In this document: positions 24,013 through 34,272 of the stretch, one piece after another
How the letters are laid out: each line of letters starts with the position of its first letter
Numbering within the stretch: the stretch's first letter is position 1
NCBI GenBank assembly: GCA_015179045.1
Contig: WHUZ01000059.1
Coordinates: 62,001 to 126,000 of the forward strand
Direction of reading: 5' to 3'
Length of the DNA: 64,000 nt
DNA from: Kalaharituber pfeilii
Lineage: Eukaryota; Ascomycota; Pezizomycetes; Pezizales; Pezizaceae
The notes under the pieces: model-generated
Seen by the model: the letters and a program-made list of their open reading frames with translations, nothing else
Databases searched by the model: none
Told to the model about the DNA's origin: nothing
Made by a program: the position numbers and the translations under genes

Positions 24013-24059
24013 CTAGAGGTACCAAAGAGGCAACCAACCCAGGGGATATGCACACGAAG

Positions 24060-26696
24060 TATACGAAAGGGGATAAATTAAGGTGAATTAAAAAAAAAAT
24101 TCACAAGTGGAGGTACAGGGTAAAATTCAAAGAATGAATAAAAATCAGCAAAGTGAATAAAATTAGATCTGTTCGTCCAACTGCGTATGTCCAAGGGGGG
24201 CTGGTAATTAGATGCGTCGAATCGCGTGGTGCGCGTTCGCTTGCTTCAGACTGGTGAAGGGCCGCAGGAAGGAAACCGGAGCTGCAGAAGATAGGGTGTC
24301 GTCAAGCTTGCGCGTGGCGTCGTTAGAGATCAATTCGTTTAGGGAGGAAAAATAAGGAGATTCGTTTCGAGGAGGTACACATATAACAAAGCAGAAAAGA
24401 TAGAGAACTTCGTCAACGAGCACTTGGTCGTTTTGTGGAAAAAATTAATATCGCGCTCTGAAGTCAAGGACCGGGAGAATTTGAGAAGGAGGGGAGGCTT
24501 ATTGAAAAAATGAAGAGATGTATGCAAGACCGCAGCTGAGCAGCAAATTGGAAACCCACCCAGCCCATCACACGCCAACGCAGATCATGTTTAGGAGTCC
24601 ATGCTCTTTTCACCAGCCCATCTCATCCAGATTCAGCCAAACGAAACAGAGAAACGTGGTACTTGGCCAGTTGGAAGACAATTCTCCCCAGCATGGTGAT
24701 TACGACCGTGCTATTGTCAATCTCGTGCTCAAATGCAGCTAGTGTGAAAACTGCTTTACGGAAACGTGTAGTGCTGAAAAGATCCCGATCCACAAGACAT
24801 GATATCCTTTCTTAGACATTGTGGTTGCCCAGAGTGAATCGGATAGGCTCACATGCAGGCTTCCAGCTTCCAGGCTGAGGGCATGACATTTGATGCGTTG
24901 GCGACAATCCTTGTCATGTGCGCTGTTTGCTTTTGGTTCCAGTGCCACCCTCTTGTACCTATCGTGTACATCTCAATTCAGAATCTGACACTTGGACACT
25001 TGGTAGCCTTGTCCTAATGATACATCCCAAGAAAAGGACTTCAGACGGTCCATAGAAGGACTTCGGACGGTCCATAGACAGTACCGCCTTTCGTTACCGT
25101 GTCACGGACGTACTCTAGAATCACCGCGTTAGCCAAAGGCATCGCCAACGATGAGCTCTTGTATAATGAGAGTAGAGTTTATGCCTGAGCCGCAGCGGAT
25201 CGCTTCAAGGCAGAATTTGTGATAGGCAGGATTTATTGCCTGCCCAAGATTCCCGACTAACGCGAGTTCCAGTCAATGCATGCAGGCGTAAGCAGAAGTA
25301 ACTAATGCACGAAATAGGCGAATCAACGTTGTTACGCCATCTGCAGGCAGACTCGGTACCTATCAACTGGCGTCAGTGATCCACCAAACCACTGTTGACC
25401 AGATCCACTGCGCCGGTAAGTTTCAGAATTAGAATAGGCATTTTAGTGGGAATGAAGAACCATGACGCCATGGCTAGCAGGTTCACATATCCAGCGTATA
25501 AAAGGCGTGTCAGCTTTTGAGTTTGTATCTTTGCAGAGTCATTTTAGTTGTATATGTCTTATAGGATCATGCAGGATCCAGGTGAGGTTGTGTTTTTCCA
25601 TTTGATTTTGGAAGCTGTGTGAAATGCTCACTCCATTCGCCGCCGCTGCCATTAAAAACCAGAATCAATGCTAAAACTTGAGAACGAGAAAGAGCCAGTG
25701 GTGGGGTTGAATGTGTTAAAATTCAAGGTTATAACAGTTAGGTTGGTCTGGGTAACAGTAGAACTTAAGCTTCTTTCAAGTGCGCATAGCCCGATAGGCT
25801 CCTTTGACAGGCCTATTTATGATTAGCCAAGCGGCATGGGACACTACGCAGGTGGTCCCAGGATGGCATCTGGTTTGGGACGAATTAAGCCCTGGTAGTG
25901 TGCTGTCAACAGGATCATCGTATGTCATCGATCGGGATCGATTAATCTTGCACCTGTACATCGAGATTGTTGTAATTTTAGGCACCATCCAGGCACTGCC
26001 GTCACCCTGAGTAACAGTGCCGTCAGCAGGTGCAGACACGCGATGGGAGCATACGTAACATACCTGCATTGGACCTCACTGCGAACAAGGGGAGGATCTG
26101 AAGTCGTACGAGACTTCATCTGGAGCTAGAAACGATTGCTGAGTCGTCTGCTTCTCCAGTTCTTGCCAGCACAATAGTTCACTAGTATGCCTTTGTCCAT
26201 GACTGGAGAGTGGCTACAGTACGTATGAGGCATACGAAGTGTGCATGGGGCCATGAGGATGGCGTGTGCTGGTGGTGAATCGCAGGGCATGCTTTGCTTT
26301 AGGACTGCTTAATGCCCGTGCATGCCTGCAGCAGGAGCTGTACCAAGCCCTTACACTGTCCTAATGCTAGTCTCCCGCCAGACGCTTGCAGCCCATTCTT
26401 CCCTCAGATGAGTACGAGATGGTCGGGAAGCAATCATTTTCGGTCAGTCCTCCAGCATGGCCTGAGCCGCAGATACCACGGGCGTCCTCCATGTGGCACA
26501 ATGACGATCACGACCGTCTAGCTGCTGTTGTGCTTGTGGCCGCCTGAATTAGTTGCACGTGTGTGCTTCTCGAGCTCGTCCATTGGGCAGGTAATTGCAA
26601 AAGTGAGTCGTATTTCTGGGCGCGCGCGTCGTTGCTAGATGCTTCTGGCCGGCAGATTTTTTACTTTTAGTTTGGTATTTCATCTCTGTAGCAGTT
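24060..26696. other. Gene-less stretch upstream of the large gene
   Basis: Probably contains the missing 5' exon(s), promoter and leader of the minus-strand gene near 24.1-24.6 kb, but I could not place them. A direct duplication of GGACTTCAGACGGTCCATAG lies at about 25038-25079. Beyond that, no gene or repeat is recognised. Confidence 0.4.
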
Positions 26697-26708
26697 GAGC
26701 ACTGATGT

Positions 26709-27008
26709 GCAGGTGCTGGGAGGTGCAAACCGGGGAGCACCTCGCTTTCCGATGCAGAAACCAGAAGAACCGTCCAGAAGGCTTTGAGAGGTGGGGCGAC
26801 ATGGAAAAGAATTGGAAGAGAAAGGCGGGGAATGGAGAGGAGTATGATATTTTAGAGAATTTCTTTTTCAGGGTCAAGTTCTAGAAGGTAGGAGAGCGGG
26901 GGTCAACGGCGCGGTGAGGCCATGTAGGAATTTTCTTTTAGCCTGTCTCCGGGCTATGGTGGCTTGCCCAGGGACCCTGCCATGGCTTAGTGCCGTAAGC
27001 GGGGTTAC

Positions 27009-27054
<46 letters not shown>
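26709..27054 (+). mobile_element. 5'-truncated family-A LINE (346 bp)
   Basis: Ends with the longer family-A 3' UTR (AGCCTGTCTCCGGGCTATGG, CCAGGGACCCTGCCATGGC), then GGGGTTACGTGATT and a 35-base A-run. Duplications GAGCACTGATGT lie at 26697-26708 and 27055-27066. The 5' part may be the end of an ORF, but is too short to assign to ORF1 or ORF2. Confidence 0.88.
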
Positions 27055-27066
27055 GAGCACTGATGT

Positions 27067-28049
27067 AGTAAAGGAGTTGGACGTTTGTGAGAAGAAATCC
27101 TAAGCCATTTGTACATATATTGGAGGTGAGGTCTCAGCCACATATGATATACCCAGATTGTAAAAGGTTCCATCTATACTGGTAAGAAGGGCTATATACC
27201 TTATAGCCCGTATGGAAACTACTTATCTTAGCACCCCCAAACTTATTATTGTATCAAAAACGAGGCATTTATGAGCTTTGCATACTTCTCCCACTTATGA
27301 CGTTGCTAAAAGGATACGGTCTAGAGACAAGATAGCCAATTAGTTGTATAGGCCGCAGTCCCCTCCATACATTCCATTAGGTTCGTCCAGACTCCAGACC
27401 CCTTCCCATCTTTCTACATACCTCAGCTGCAGTAATATGACAGAAGTCGTAGGTCTTCGCAAATTCCTACGACGATAAGGAGTATTGGTCTATGACTATG
27501 AGACAGCAGTGTTGGCCTACCCTGATGTTATTAGCAGAGCCTATAAAATGGAGTAAAGCAACATCGTAACCAGACTAGCTTCATCCTCCCCGCGGGTGTA
27601 AAGGATCGAGGCCCCGAAGCACATATATTGGCTAGCTGTCTATACAGAAGGAATAACGTCGCCGTGTCTCAAAAGAAGACGGAGACTCAAGAAGGAGAGA
27701 ACACCGAAGAGAGAGGAAAAAAATAGAACATCCACAGAAAGAGAAGAGACTCGCAGCTCCCAGTGTCTTGGCTGCCCTTTCAGGTAACCGACAACTCTCC
27801 ATGACTGCATTGCCCAATCAGGCAATGCGACCCACCATGCGCCTCTGCTCACATCTCAACATCCACGTCTCGTGATACATGTTGGCAAGCCATCAGTTTT
27901 ACAGCATTGGGCAGCTTCCAGCCCCAGGCTGCTTCTTTGTGCAGCATTGATAACTGAGAATGGATTACAGTACTACTTACCCTTAGGTTACTCGATGGAG
28001 CTTCATCATAAGGCTCCATCAGTCTTTTGTTCTTAATCCAGTTCTTGCT
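27067..28049. other. Gene-less stretch with retroelement-like patch
   Basis: No gene recognised. A patch around 27770-27860 (TTGCCCAATCAGGCAATGCG and neighbouring words) resembles the sequence at about 50255-50330, next to the family-B insertion there, so it is a dispersed repeat of unknown class. Confidence 0.4.
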
Positions 28050-28063
28050 AGACTTGCGAATGG

Positions 28064-28126
28064 TTGCCCTGCCTTGGCCAACAGCTGCACGCGGGGTCAT
28101 GTGATAAAAAAAAAAAAAAAAAACAA
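28064..28126 (+). mobile_element. Tail-A LINE stub (63 bp)
   Basis: Begins TTGCCCTGCCTTGGCCAACA and ends in an A-run with one C. Perfect duplications AGACTTGCGAATGG lie at 28050-28063 and 28127-28140. Confidence 0.94.
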
Positions 28127-28539
28127 AGACTTGCGAATGGGGAGTGCACGATATTGTAGTATAATCTTATCTGCTTATGTAAATATCATAATGTACATCT
28201 CGTTCCCAGACCACTATCATTATTCATTTCGGCCGAATTCTCCTTCTTTGGCCATCTTACCCATTGCAAGTATAGGAACTACAATTGGCAGCTACCCTTA
28301 TCAGACAGGCGATGTCAACCTGAGAACCATTGGCCAACTGTTATCACTTACATTGACTGAAGACAGGACAGCTGTCAGCTGAGCGAGGAATTCAAGGAAA
28401 CGCTAACACAGATTTTTCTGAATTGAACATTGCAATTGTTCGGATGTGGTGCTCAGGCTCGTTATTCAACATTGTTGATCCTCTTCCACAATGTCTCGGG
28501 AATAGCACTACATGCGGTGCACACAATAGTGAGCGGCAC

Positions 28540-28612
28540 GAGCTAGCTCGAGCCGAGCTGGAGGGTGAGCTCGAGCCAGCTCGTGAGTAAGTGAGCTCGG
28601 CTCGAGCTGGCG
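28540..28612. repeat. GCTCGAGC-rich inverted repeat
   Basis: CTCGAGCCGAGCTGG and CGGCTCGAGCTGG, with GAGCTCGAGCCAGCTCG between, form overlapping inverted repeats. It looks like the terminal part of a small DNA element and abuts the LINE ORF1 fragment at 28613. Confidence 0.5.
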
Positions 28613-28850
28613 TACCTGTGATTCTGGGTGGCGATGGAGGGTATTGTCTTTCTTGTAGCCTTCTCCGAAGCTTTTGAGGGCTACAACGACTGCTCTTTTA
28701 CTGGATTGGAAGTCATGGGTACCTTCGTGCCCTTCATTGATAGTTGGGCTGAAGGGGGTGGAAGATGTTTTAGAGGGCCGGTGGTGTTGGTGGAATGTTT
28801 TTAGAGATGATTGCTACATATGACAGCTTGGTAGTATCTCTGGCTCAGTT
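28613..28850 (-). mobile_element. LINE ORF1 fragment, identical to 52009-52245
   Basis: On the minus strand it encodes KLSYVAIISKNIPPTPPA, matching KLSYAAVVSQNIPP in the ORF1 at 36389. The frame then shifts, runs on as a Lys/Ser/Pro-rich segment and meets a stop. The 237-bp sequence appears identical to the copy at 52 kb, including the frameshift and stop. Confidence 0.85.
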
Positions 28851-29079
28851 TTTAACCAACTTTGGAATGAACATGAGACAGTGGACATAAGACGCTCTAA
28901 TATGGCGAACCCAATCATTCCAGCATGCGCCATTCAATAAACCCAAGTGCACACCTTCACGGAATTGGCAGCACTCTCAACCTGCGTCACACGGATAAGA
29001 AAGGGAGCATGCCTTGCAAGCGGCAAACGAAATAAACATGGGCAGAGACCTCGAGATTGGGACAGACCGACGTATATTA

Positions 29080-29138
29080 TTATTTTTTTCTTTTTTAAGA
29101 CAACGTAACCCCGCGTGCAGCTGTTCGCCATGGCAGGG
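29080..29138 (-). mobile_element. Tail-A LINE stub (59 bp)
   Basis: On the minus strand GCCCTGCCATGGCGAACAGC, ending GGGGTTACGTTG plus A-run. Flanks CGACGTATATTA (29068-29079) and CGATGTATACTA (29139-29150) are a 12-bp duplication with two mismatches. Confidence 0.82.
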
Positions 29139-29150
29139 CGATGTATACTA

Positions 29151-29847
29151 TACAGAATTCAAACTCCATGTGCTTTCCCATAGCAGGCTGCTATAGATAG
29201 TGCCATGGCTCCATTGCACCTCAGCCAGGGTGAATAGGGAGCCTCCTATGCCCAGAAAGAGAACCGGATACTCGTGCCGTGCTATAGTATCGTTGGTCGC
29301 ACTATAGCTATAGGAGTCGTTGTAGCCACCAATGTCTATGCAAAACGTGGTTCAATGTTCTTCACCAGTGGCTGGGTGTGAGACTAGTCTTCATATTTGG
29401 AATCAGTTGTAATAGGCTTTTGAGATAACTTCATACGGAATTTACTCCAACTCACACTCCTTGAGACATTTGAGATGTCGAGATGAGGTCCATGGTGATT
29501 AGTCGCGCACTCGCAGCTAGCCACAAAAGAATTGATCCCCACTTTTTTCGGTACAAATTTACAGTTTATACCAGCCTTATGAGTTCTTGCTTATCTTGCA
29601 CTACCTCAATGAATGGGGAATTTCTTCGGGGCACCGAACGCGACGCTTGACTCTCTGTCGGCGATTTTTCTGCTAGCTAGTCAGCCTCGACGGGCGTCCA
29701 GTGAACCAGTCTATACAGTTCTTAATGCTGCGTTCTTCCTATTAGGTATTCTAAATTCAGACCCAACTGATAGCAGGCAGACTTGAGTAAGTGCTAAGGC
29801 CACCTGTTACATATATCAGGGTAACGCGATCAATGCCGCGGCTGCTC
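29151..29847. other. Gene-less stretch
   Basis: No coding frame, RNA gene or repeat recognised between the two minus-strand tail-A stubs. Confidence 0.4.
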
Positions 29848-29857
29848 GTACCGGCCC

Positions 29858-29920
29858 AAATTTTTTTTTTTTTTTTGGGTCACATAATCCTGCATACAGG
29901 CTACCAGCCTATGGCAGGGA
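29858..29920 (-). mobile_element. Tail-A stub, variant head
   Basis: Minus-strand head CCCTGCCATAGGCTGGTAGC, ending TTATGTGACCC plus A-run. The head variant (CATAGGCT) is shared with the RT-bearing LINE tail at about 34115. Flanks GTACCGGCCC and GTACCGGCGC are a 10-bp duplication with one mismatch. Confidence 0.8.
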
Positions 29921-30240
29921 GTACCGGCGCCGATGCTTTCTTCTTAATCATTACTGTATTCGCGTGCCGTCAATTGGTAGAGCGGGATGCAATCAGACTA
30001 ATGGCTGGGGCCGAGCTTACCCAAGAGACTAGAAATGGTACCAGCTACTCGTATAAAGACACGGGTTGCCAAGCAGAATATTTGATTCTGCAACAGAGGC
30101 CGCAAATAACCGTCCGGGGACAAGGACACTTACTACTACCGTACGGCACCTAGAAGCCAGACTGGAATAAAGCCCCCTCCCACCTCTGCAACCCCGTCCA
30201 CCTTATGAACTCCACGAGCATGCCAAGCTCCTCCTTTGCC

Positions 30241-30300
30241 TTGCCATGGCGAACAGCTGAATGCGGGTTATGTGATATTAAAAAAAGGAGAAAAAAAGGG
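30241..30300 (+). mobile_element. Tail-A stub without clear duplication
   Basis: TTGCCATGGCGAACAGCTGA followed by a mutated tail and interrupted A-run. I could not find a convincing target duplication, so the 3' limit is approximate. Confidence 0.65.
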
Positions 30301-30815
30301 TTTTCCACTCTCTCCCCAGGAGCTCTGCACTTCCCTTCGGCCACCTGTCTTTCCACGATCTGTCCTCCTGCTCTCGACACCACCTACACTCTGGCCCATC
30401 AACCTCTTCTATCCTATTCGATTCTCCTAGCACTCAAGCCCTTTCCACAAACACGCTCCCAACGCTCCTGCCATATGCCCCTGTCTCAAAAGAGGTTGTA
30501 GCTCAGTGCTAGTTTGTTCCTCTCCGCTGCCCTATCCCTCTTCCCCTCCGTCCGTAATGCTTCTTCTATCACTATCTCATGTTGACACGATAGGCATGTT
30601 TCCAACCTTCTTGCTGCTACATCTGTCTTCTTGTTCCCCTACCTTGTGTCCTTTGATTCAAATTATACCAATAACTCTCAACCCTCTCACTTCTCCCCTT
30701 TCGAGACCTCTCCTGATCAAGCTTGCCGGCCGCCTTTAGTTCGTCGGCCACCTCAAGTACGCCAGCCATATCAAGCTCGCCGGCCGCCTCGGGTTCGCCG
30801 GCCAGGCTATTCAAC
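30301..30815. other. Pyrimidine-rich non-coding DNA
   Basis: The + strand is C/T-rich. Imperfect repeats of a GCCGGCCGCCT...GGTTCGCCGGCC type lie at 30722-30808. TAGCTCAGTG at about 30500 resembles a Pol III A box, but no tRNA fold or B box follows. No gene recognised. Confidence 0.4.
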
Positions 30816-30824
30816 CCTCCGAAC

Positions 30825-30862
30825 ATATCGCCATAACCCTTAGGGCGGCACGCGATTACTGA

Positions 30863-30894
<32 letters not shown>
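30825..30894 (+). mobile_element. Tail-B stub (70 bp) at the ORF2 relic
   Basis: ATATCGCCATAACCCTTAGG ... CACGCGATTACTGATGT plus a 31-base A-run. Duplications CCTCCGAAC lie at 30816-30824 and 30895-30903. It sits just upstream of the RT-coding relic. Confidence 0.85.
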
Positions 30895-30897
<3 letters not shown>

Positions 30898-32224
30898 CCG
30901 AACCCTTCGGACGAGATGAACGCATCAAGGGAGGTAGGCAAGTTAGCAGAGAGATTAACCAAGGTAGGGACATCAAACCGATCAGCTCCTGGGCCAGATG
31001 GCATCAGCTACAGGTTCATCAAGCTAGTCTGCAAAACAGTACTAGGGCAGAGGCTGCTGAAGGTACTAGCTACTGAACTTGCTGCAGGAATCATGCCGAG
31101 GGAGTGGCAGTTCAGCAAAGTGATCATGATCCCAAAGTCTGGAAAGGACCCTAAGCAGGCAAAGAGCTGGAGGCCAATCCAGCTTATCAACTGCGTGGGG
31201 AAGCTGATGGAGAAGGTAGTTGCAGATGATCTACAAGAGGCTGGCTTATTCCACAAGAGGCAGTTTGGTGGAGTAGGGGGTAGGTCTGCCATCGATGCCC
31301 TATTCTGTGCAGTGATCATTAGCAAGAGAGCACTAGCACAGAAAGGAGGCGCTGTGTGGGTCATGGAAGATGTCAAAGGTGGTTTCGGGAATACAAGGTA
31401 GGAGGTTGCCAGGGAGCGAGTCCATGGCTCACCAGCAGAGAAATGGCTACCATGGCTAGAGGCCTTCTTCCTAGAGCAGGATTTTGAGGTTGAGTGGGAT
31501 GGGCAGGTCAGGGGCCATGGAAAGTCGAACGTGGGGGTGCCGCAGGGGTCACCTTTGTCCCCAGTGACTTTCCTACTCTTCATGGCACCAATATTAGAAG
31601 AGATGGAGCAAAAGGCGGTGGATGTAGCAAGAGAGTGTCAATGTGAGGTGGGGCTACCTTCATTCATCGATGACCTCAACTGTGTGGTGGTAAACTGGGA
31701 CCTGGAAGGAGACAACGATATGAAGAGGATCGGAGACAGGATTGCAGGAGTAATCAGGCAGGTGGCTCAGGCTCACGAGCTACCACTTGAAGCCTCAAAA
31801 GAGGAGGTCCTAGTCATTGGCAAGAAGACTAAAAAGAGAGCAGATGTCAAAAGGTGTAAATGGTTAGGAGTGATTTGTGATAGCACCTTTGACTTCAACC
31901 ACCATTGGAGGAGCCGGATCGACAAAGCCAGGAAACTCTTGGGTGCCTTATCTGGACTAGGAAACTCACAGTGGGACATGAGCCCACTATCTGACGAAAG
32001 GAATATACCGGCATGGTGAGAGCAGTGACCCTGTGGGGCTCCGAGATCGGGTGGAGGGGCCAAAAACAATGGAGAGAGGAGTTGGAGAGGTTGCAATATC
32101 AGGCACTTCGCAAGTGTACTGGTGCAGTCCAAGGGGCAGCTAGAGTAAAGGTTGAGGCCATTGCGGGAGTAGAGAGTGTAACAACAATCCTCGAGCAGGC
32201 CCAAGCGAGCTATGCGCTGAGGTA

Positions 32225-32820
32225 TTTTTTTTTTTAACATCATTACTCGGATGCCGCCCTATGGGCTATGGCGAGATGAGTACATAGGAGATAAACTAAA
32301 GGAAAATTAACGTAAACAAAATCGACATAACGTGAAGTAAGCCACTCCAGTTCCTGACGTTCCTAATGTTCCATCCATCTCATAAGCTCCGCCACAGGGC
32401 CTCCTTCTCCTTCGCCCACCTCCGGGGGTCGCCGTAGCGCCTCCAAAACCCCCGGCCACTTACTCCTCCACATGGGGCATTTTTCCCATACATGGGCCGT
32501 CGTTTCCTCTTCTTCCCCGCACCATGGGCACTCTGGCCCGTCTGTCTTGCCTAGCTTGTGGCGCCATGCTCGCAACCGCGCTGAGGTCAGTGAGGGATCC
32601 TACAGGGGTGGAGGACCTCTGGTCCAAAAGCTTCAGGGGAGTTTGTTGAGCTTTGGGTAGAAAGAGATGATTGTTATTCCTTCGTAGAGAGAGTAGCCAA
32701 AGTAATACACCTATATACATAGAGCATGAGGTTGCTCTCGGGCCCTTACCACCCTTTATCACGGACCTCTCTGATATCCGACACCTCCGACACTCCGACA
32801 TTACTGTAGATCTCTAACAG
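32225..32820 (-). mobile_element. Family-B LINE 3' fragment with ORF2 C-terminus
   Basis: Inserted antisense in the ORF2 relic. On the minus strand it ends an ORF2 with a Cys/His motif (PECPWCGEEEETTAHVWEKC, a C-x2-C-x8-H-x4-C pattern) and stops after ELMRWMEH near 32363. A 3' UTR then runs into CGCCATAGCCCATAGGGCGG and the A-run (T-run at 32225). Flanks GCTGAGG and GTTGAGG are a weak, partly decayed duplication. This is direct evidence that tail B belongs to an RT-bearing LINE. Confidence 0.8.
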
Positions 32821-32958
32821 AGTTGAGGCCTCAGACCCAGACAGGGAAGGTGAGAGAGGGAGGGGTTGGAGAGACTTCAGCCTGGGTTACGCCACAGAGA
32901 AGAATGATGGGTTTGAGTCAGTAGCTGGAAAGATCGCTAGCACACTTGAGGTAGATGA

Positions 32959-33018
32959 ATCGCCATAGCCCTTAGGGCGGCACGCGATTAATGATAAAAA
33001 AAAAAAAAAAAAAAAAAA
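32959..33018 (+). mobile_element. Tail-B stub (60 bp) inside the ORF2 relic
   Basis: ATCGCCATAGCCCTTAGGGC head and a 24-base A-run. Perfect duplications GAGGTAGATGA lie at 32948-32958 and 33019-33029. Removing it restores the local LINE reading frame (TLEVDEEDTVSWGWTV). Confidence 0.93.
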
Positions 33019-33502
33019 GAGGTAGATGAGGAGGACACAGTGTCATGGGGGTGGACAGTTACTCCAGTAGAGCGAGAGGTTATGCTATAGACCTGAAGCT
33101 AGACAAGGAAGAATCCCCATCTAACTGGGAGAAGGCTATAAGGGAGGCCAAAGGTGACTCAGTGGCCATTTTCACAGATGGTAGTCACAGCGAGGAAGGA
33201 GGAGTAGGCGGCGGTGATGCTGGCAGCAGGTGGTGGCAGGTGAGGCAGAGGGAGGCTGCTGGGTGGGCATGAGGGTAACAGTGTGGGATGGTGAGGTTGC
33301 AGGCATGAGGGTGCCCTGGAGGCTGTTGACAACAGGGCGAAGGTGCTGCTGCTCGCAGACTCTCAGCCAGCTATTAGTGCAGTGCAGAGAGCAGGAAGAA
33401 CAGGCAGAGTGAGGACAGCGGCCCTGGTGCATGTGGTGGAGCTGATTGCAGAGAGGAGGCGAATGTTGAGGGACCCAAGGGCTGTGGAGCTCGCCTGGGT
33501 GA

Positions 33503-33538
33503 GTGCGGCATGCGAGTAATGATATATATAAAAAAAAA
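33503..33538 (+). mobile_element. 36-bp tail-B stub in RNase H coding region
   Basis: Only GTGCGGCATGCGAGTAATGA plus a short AT/A tail. Perfect 12-bp duplications TCGCCTGGGTGA lie at 33491-33502 and 33539-33550. Excising one repeat plus the stub restores LAWVKAYIGIEGNERAD, an RNase H motif. Confidence 0.93.
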
Positions 33539-34217
33539 TCGCCTGGGTGAAGGCATACATTGGAATTGAGGGGAATGAAAGGGCAGATGGGAAGGCGAAG
33601 GAAGGAGCAGGGGCCTTGAGGTATGATGGTCAGGCTACAGAAGTGGCCTACACCATGAGTTAGTCAAGAGAAGAAAGGAGGACTCGAGGAGAGAGAGCGA
33701 AGTGGCTTTGGCATGGGGAAGTTCGTAAAATGGGGCAGGAGGGCATTTACCAACGACACCTGGCTGACGGCTGGGAAGGGTGGCAGTATGTGGAGGAAGA
33801 AAATTTAGGGAGAGGAGGCATGCTGCAGCTGTGGAGCGGAATGGAGTGCTGAGCATGTGATATTTGAGTGCAGGGAGTTGGAGAGGCCCAAGAGAAAGGA
33901 CAAGAATGGGGCACAAGTTACCTGGCAGTGCTGGGAGGACCTGGAGGAAAAAGGGTGGAGACAGGACGAAACGGAGGGCAATCCGGTAGAGGACTGGTTC
34001 GCCAGTCTTGATCTGAGGTAGTGAGTGGCTGAGCCAGGTGCATGTTGGTAAGCTGGGAGAGTATGTAGAGTTGGTAGATAGATTTCTCACCTGACCCGGG
34101 TATTTGGGTCCCTGCCATAGGCTTGTAGCTTGTATGCGGCGTTATGTGACCCCCCCCAAAAAAAAAACCAACCAAAAAAAAAAAAGAGAACTTTCCTGCC
34201 TATCCAAACCCTATAAA

Positions 34218-34258
34218 ACCCAAGGGCGGCACGCGATTAATGAAATTAAAAAAAAAAA
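34218..34258 (+). mobile_element. Tail-B stub (about 41 bp)
   Basis: ACCCAAGGGCGGCACGCGAT plus A-run, 32 bp after the LINE poly(A). Flanks AAACCCTATAAA and AACCCCTATTAAA suggest a decayed target duplication. Confidence 0.7.
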
Positions 34259-34272
34259 AAACCCCTATTAAA

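Larger units (their letters stand above)
30916..34021 (+). pseudogene. LINE ORF2 (reverse transcriptase-RNase H), broken
   Basis: Non-LTR reverse transcriptase relic. RT motifs in order: SAPGPDGISYRFIKLV, then FSKVIMIPKSGKDPKQAKSW with RPIQLINCVGKLMEKVV, then GVPQGSPLSPVTFLLF, then the catalytic FIDD box (usual YADD/FADD). An RNase H part follows: AIFTDGSHSEEGG, then LAWVKAYIGIEGNERADGKA, readable only after removing the 36-bp stub at 33503 and its duplication. The C-terminus has an AEHVIFECRELE segment like the LINE zinc motif, and a stop at 34019-34021. Lesions: an in-frame TAG near 31399, a frameshift near 32000, another around 33210, and three stub insertions. The arrangement (RT, RNase H, C-terminal Cys/His motif) resembles the fungal Tad clade; the clade call is inference. 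Confidence 0.85.
30916..34185 (+). mobile_element. Degenerate RT-bearing LINE with A-like tail
   Basis: A LINE relic from the start of the RT palm to a 3' end reading GTCCCTGCCATAGGCTTGTA, then GCGGCGTTATGTGACC and an A-rich tail. It is hit by tail-B inserts at 32225-32820, 32959-33018 and 33503-33538, with another at its upstream edge. The 5' limit is uncertain and no ORF1 lies upstream. The tail links it to family A, so a relative of this element could have supplied the machinery for the A stubs. Confidence 0.8.

Noticed and set aside
24208..24423. A 72-codon minus-strand frame upstream of the large gene (contains NELISNDATRKLDDTLSSAA)
   Set aside because: It starts at GTG, has no splice donor that joins the 24012 exon in phase, and I recognise no family; it may be leader or a missed first exon.
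29975..29995. CAATTGGTAGAGCGGG resembles a tRNA D-arm
   Set aside because: No matching anticodon or T arm within the next 60 bases.
30494..30515. TAGCTCAGTGCTAG resembles a tRNA/SINE A box
   Set aside because: No B box, acceptor stem or tRNA fold follows, and no tail is attached.
31385..31402. Stop in the RT as evidence of RIP
   Set aside because: A single TAG fits C-to-T change, but the short stubs and other copies show mixed changes; no strand-biased CpA-to-TpA pattern could be shown by eye.
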